NCBI GenBank assembly: GCA_020848735.1
Contig: JADLHO010000077.1
Span: forward strand, 18,645-82,644
DNA from: Planctomycetota bacterium
Lineage (GTDB): Bacteria; Planctomycetota; UBA1135; UBA2386
Length of the DNA stretch: 64,000 nt
Direction: 5' to 3'
The position numbers and the translations under genes are program-made. Numbering within the stretch: the first letter of the stretch is position 1; every line of letters starts with the position of its first letter. Positions 61,826 to 64,000 of the stretch are shown one piece after another. The notes under the pieces were generated by a model. It worked only from the letters and a program-made list of their open reading frames with translations, was not told the DNA's origin and ran no database searches.

Positions 61826-63616
61826 TCAGCGCAGCCAGATCGCGACGCTCGAGCTCACGTGCGGCGTGCCGCCCTGCGGAGCCACGGCGAGGCCCTGGAA
61901 GTACACGTCGAGGCCACGCAGCGAGGGATCGTTCGGCGCGAGCGCGTTCCAGGTCGCCGTTCCATCCGCGAGCGCGAAGCCGCCGATCGGGATCAGCGAG
62001 GCGGGGTCGAGATGCAGCGGCCGATTGAGGCCGAGCTCGACGCGCGCCGTGCCGAGCGCCAGGGCGAGGGCGAAGCCGCCGCCCACGCTGCCGCGCATGG
62101 TGATCGTGAAGGCGCTCCCGAGGGCGATCGCGTGCCGATCGACCTCGAGGCCGTCCGGGATCGACAGCGCGCGCAGCATCGCGACGAGATCCGGCCGGCG
62201 CCCCACGTCGTGCGCGATCGGCGTGCCGTGCGCGCGGAGGACCGTGCGCAGCTCGGCTGGAGTGAGCGGTGAGCCGCGCTGCTGCTCCACCGCACCCGCG
62301 AGGCTCACGATCACCGCGGTCGTCAGCGCGGTCGCGGCCGAGGTCCCGGCGTAGCCCTGCGAGTAGGCCTGCCTGCGATCGTTGTCGAGCCAGAGCAGAT
62401 CGCCGTAGCCGGTCGTCGCGACGTCGCCGCCCCAGCCGTTCGCGTCGATACGACTGCCGTAGTTGCTGAACGCTGCGCGCGTCGTCGCGGCGCCCGCGCT
62501 CGCTCCCACGAGGATCGCACCCGAATCGCGCGACGAGAGGTCGAAGCGGCGCGCGAACCGCGCGTCGTCGAGGTCGTTGTTGCCGTTGAGCGCGGCCTCG
62601 ACGAAGAGGAACCCGACGGCGGTCGCGGTGCGGATGGCGTCGAAGTTCGACTGGAAGTACTCCGCGGGCACGTAGTCGTCGGGCTTGGTGAGCGCGAGGT
62701 TGTAGCCGCCGACGATCGCGATCACGTCCCCGGGGCGACCGTCCGCGATGGCCAAATGGATCGTGTTGACGATGCCGCCTTCGAGCGCCCACGAGATCAT
62801 CCGACCGCGCGCGCGGTCGGCGATGCCCGTCATGCCGTAGGCGTTCCGACTGGCGAGAGTCACGCCGAGCATCCCGGTCCCGTGGTTCGCCGCGGCGGAC
62901 CCCTGGCCGGTCACCCGACCGACGAACGACGCCGCGCTCAGCGAGTCGAGGTCCTCGTGCTCGAAGATCCAATCGTCCTCGAGGTGATAGAGGCTCACGG
63001 TCTCGCCGCGCGCGCCGAAGACGCTGCGGGCGGCCTCGCTGTGGACGCCGAGCGGCGGCGCGGCCTTGTAGGTCTGCGCGGCGCTGAGGTCGGGAGTCGG
63101 TGGCGGCAGATCCTGGAGCGCGACGCCCGCGTTCGCGCGCGCCGTGCTCGCGAGCTGCAGCACGGGCTTCAGGTAGGCGTCCTCGACCATCGGCTCCTGC
63201 AGCAGGTCGGCGAGCAGCGCGGCCGCGCTCGGGGCGTCGGCGCAGTGCAGCTCGTACCAGTAGCCGAGATGGCCGGGCCGCGTCGCGCCGGCGGGCAGGG
63301 CGGCGACGGCGCGGCGATGCAACGCATCGAGGACCTCGAACGGCGCCGCGACGAGGGGGCGGACCGTGCGGGCCCGTTCCCAGAGTGCGCGCAACCGATC
63401 CGCGGAGGCCTGGTCCTCTGCGGCGACGATCGCGAGACCCTCGCCCGCCGGCCGCAGCCCGCTGGTCTCCCGCAGCTTCACCTCCAGACAGTCCCGCACG
63501 CGCCACCCGGCGACGTGGTACGCGTCGAGCTGCTGCGCCCGCGGCATGGCGATGCCGACGACGGCGACGCAGGCGACGAGGATGGCGAGGCGGGCGGGCA
63601 GGACGCGGCTGGTCAC
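61826..63616 (-). CDS. Secreted subtilisin-like (S8) peptidase, possibly inactive
   Basis: A 596-residue protein starting at GTG with a signal peptide ('LAILVACVAVVGIAMPRA'). After about 180 residues comes an S8 domain. The histidine is H245 in 'ANHGTGMLGVTLASR', the serine S426 in 'GYAGTSAATALTTAVIVSLA'. The aspartate motif, which in this branch usually reads D-x-E-x-x-W before HEDL, is 'LYHLEDDWIFEHEDL' here with H211 where the Asp is expected. The last 100 residues are a beta domain ('LRGLDVYFQGLAVAPQGG') like the end of the secreted protein at 58414. Activity is therefore uncertain. It is convergent with the dehydratase gene. Confidence 0.85.
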   Translation of the reverse strand: MTSRVLPARLAILVACVAVVGIAMPRAQQLDAYHVAGWRVRDCLEVKLRETSGLRPAGEGLAIVAAEDQASADRLRALWERARTVRPLVAAPFEVLDALHRRAVAALPAGATRPGHLGYWYELHCADAPSAAALLADLLQEPMVEDAYLKPVLQLASTARANAGVALQDLPPPTPDLSAAQTYKAAPPLGVHSEAARSVFGARGETVSLYHLEDDWIFEHEDLDSLSAASFVGRVTGQGSAAANHGTGMLGVTLASRNAYGMTGIADRARGRMISWALEGGIVNTIHLAIADGRPGDVIAIVGGYNLALTKPDDYVPAEYFQSNFDAIRTATAVGFLFVEAALNGNNDLDDARFARRFDLSSRDSGAILVGASAGAATTRAAFSNYGSRIDANGWGGDVATTGYGDLLWLDNDRRQAYSQGYAGTSAATALTTAVIVSLAGAVEQQRGSPLTPAELRTVLRAHGTPIAHDVGRRPDLVAMLRALSIPDGLEVDRHAIALGSAFTITMRGSVGGGFALALALGTARVELGLNRPLHLDPASLIPIGGFALADGTATWNALAPNDPSLRGLDVYFQGLAVAPQGGTPHVSSSVAIWLR

Positions 63617-63697
63617 GGCGGGATTCTCACACACGCGCCGCCCGCGCGCGCAGCCCCTCGGATCCGCGGCGCGACGGTCCCGCGCCGCGACGCCGCG

Positions 63698-63714
63698 GCG
63701 CCTTGGCAAGGCGC
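63698..63714 (-). terminator. Hairpin downstream of smc
   Basis: GCGCCTT (63698-63704) and AAGGCGC (63708-63714) form a 7-bp stem with a GGC loop, 23 bases past the smc stop on the minus strand. There is no T tract. Confidence 0.35.
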
Positions 63715-63736
63715 TCACGCACCGAGACGGCCGGGT

Positions 63737-64000
63737 TCAGAACCCGATCGCCTCCTCGCCCGCGATGCGCTGCTTCTCCGCCTTGGCGTAGGCCGGGCCC
63801 TCGGAGAGCTCCTCGACCTCGTCGAGCGCCACCGAGATGCGGGTCGAGATCCCGCGCTTCTGCATCGTGATCCCGTAGAGGACGTCGCACGCGGCCATCG
63901 TCCGCTTGTGGTGCGTGACGATGCAGAACTGACTCGGTCCGACGAAGTCCTGGAGCACGCGGAGGAAGCGCTCGACGTTGGTTTCGTCCAGCGCCGCGTC
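63737..64000 (-). CDS. smc: Chromosome segregation protein SMC, C-terminal end (rest outside window)
   Basis: The last 87 residues of SMC. The frame is open to the window edge at 64000. 'DAALDETNVERFLRVLQDF' contains the end of the Walker B/D-loop of SMC (the full motif is DEVDAALD), and 'SQFCIVTHHKRTMAACDVLY' is the H-loop region. 'GITMQKRGISTRISV' follows and an acidic tail ends the protein. The ATPase head at this end dimerises with the N-terminal head for DNA-loop formation. It is transcribed leftwards, 120 bases before the peptidase gene. Confidence 0.94.
   Translation of the reverse strand, partial: DAALDETNVERFLRVLQDFVGPSQFCIVTHHKRTMAACDVLYGITMQKRGISTRISVALDEVEELSEGPAYAKAEKQRIAGEEAIGF

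Overview
This 64-kb window is very GC-rich, densely coded chromosomal DNA from a Gram-negative bacterium: it has LpxD, a type II secretion secretin, an outer-membrane polysaccharide export lipoprotein and TatA. The gene content fits Planctomycetota or a nearby lineage best. The pointers are a Minf_1886-like small protein, a long two-domain Dcd, an XrtA-type exosortase locus, large secreted proteins with poorly conserved C-terminal domains, and heavy use of HEAT/TPR proteins. The phylum is an inference, since no rRNA or tRNA gene was found. I saw no CRISPR array, insertion sequence, integrase, phage gene or attachment site. The region reads as core chromosome with an envelope-polysaccharide locus.

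Layout. 1-606: 3' end of a TPR-like gene. 546-11133 (minus strand): nine-gene exopolysaccharide/exosortase operon in the order OPX lipoprotein, Wzz-like chain-length protein, O-antigen-ligase-like protein, XrtA-type amidotransferase, two GT4 glycosyltransferases, exosortase, EpsI, polysaccharide deacetylase. Most junctions are ATGA or GTGA overlaps. 11404-18071 (minus): nucleotide-sugar block (RmlB, RmlD, RmlA, a GalE-like epimerase, a UDP-glucuronate 4-epimerase-like protein, UDP-xylose synthase) headed by a secreted FecR-like protein. These enzymes probably feed the glycosyltransferases. 18133-21469 (minus): AmaP-like membrane protein, AccC, AccB and MoaC.

21711-24062: a tail-specific protease with an unusual calcium-loop-like insertion. 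24117-32944 (minus): a Minf_1886-like protein, HolB-Tmk-DnaA-like replication operon, a 980-residue TPR metallopeptidase, and an NtrC-type two-component pair. 33124-39030: a Sua5-phosphatase fusion on the plus strand, then LpxD, a membrane spermidine-synthase-like protein and a PTS IIA-Ntr protein on minus. 39256-47651 (plus): type II secretion operon gspD-E-F-G-H-I-J with oversized GspI and GspJ. 47670-52036 (minus): SerS, a large unknown secreted protein and a rhomboid protease. 52139-57098: FolD (plus), then polyprenyl synthase, TatA, a small membrane protein and SucD/SucC (minus). 57280-64000: Dcd, a secreted unknown, a threonine dehydrogenase/dehydratase pair, a subtilisin-like secreted protein, and the C-terminal end of SMC.

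The main system is the exosortase polysaccharide locus together with its sugar-nucleotide supply genes. The most unusual single proteins are a divergent DnaA-like protein lacking the box VII arginine finger, a FolD lacking its catalytic lysine, the Sua5-LMW phosphatase fusion, and the protease with the DxDxDG-type insertion.
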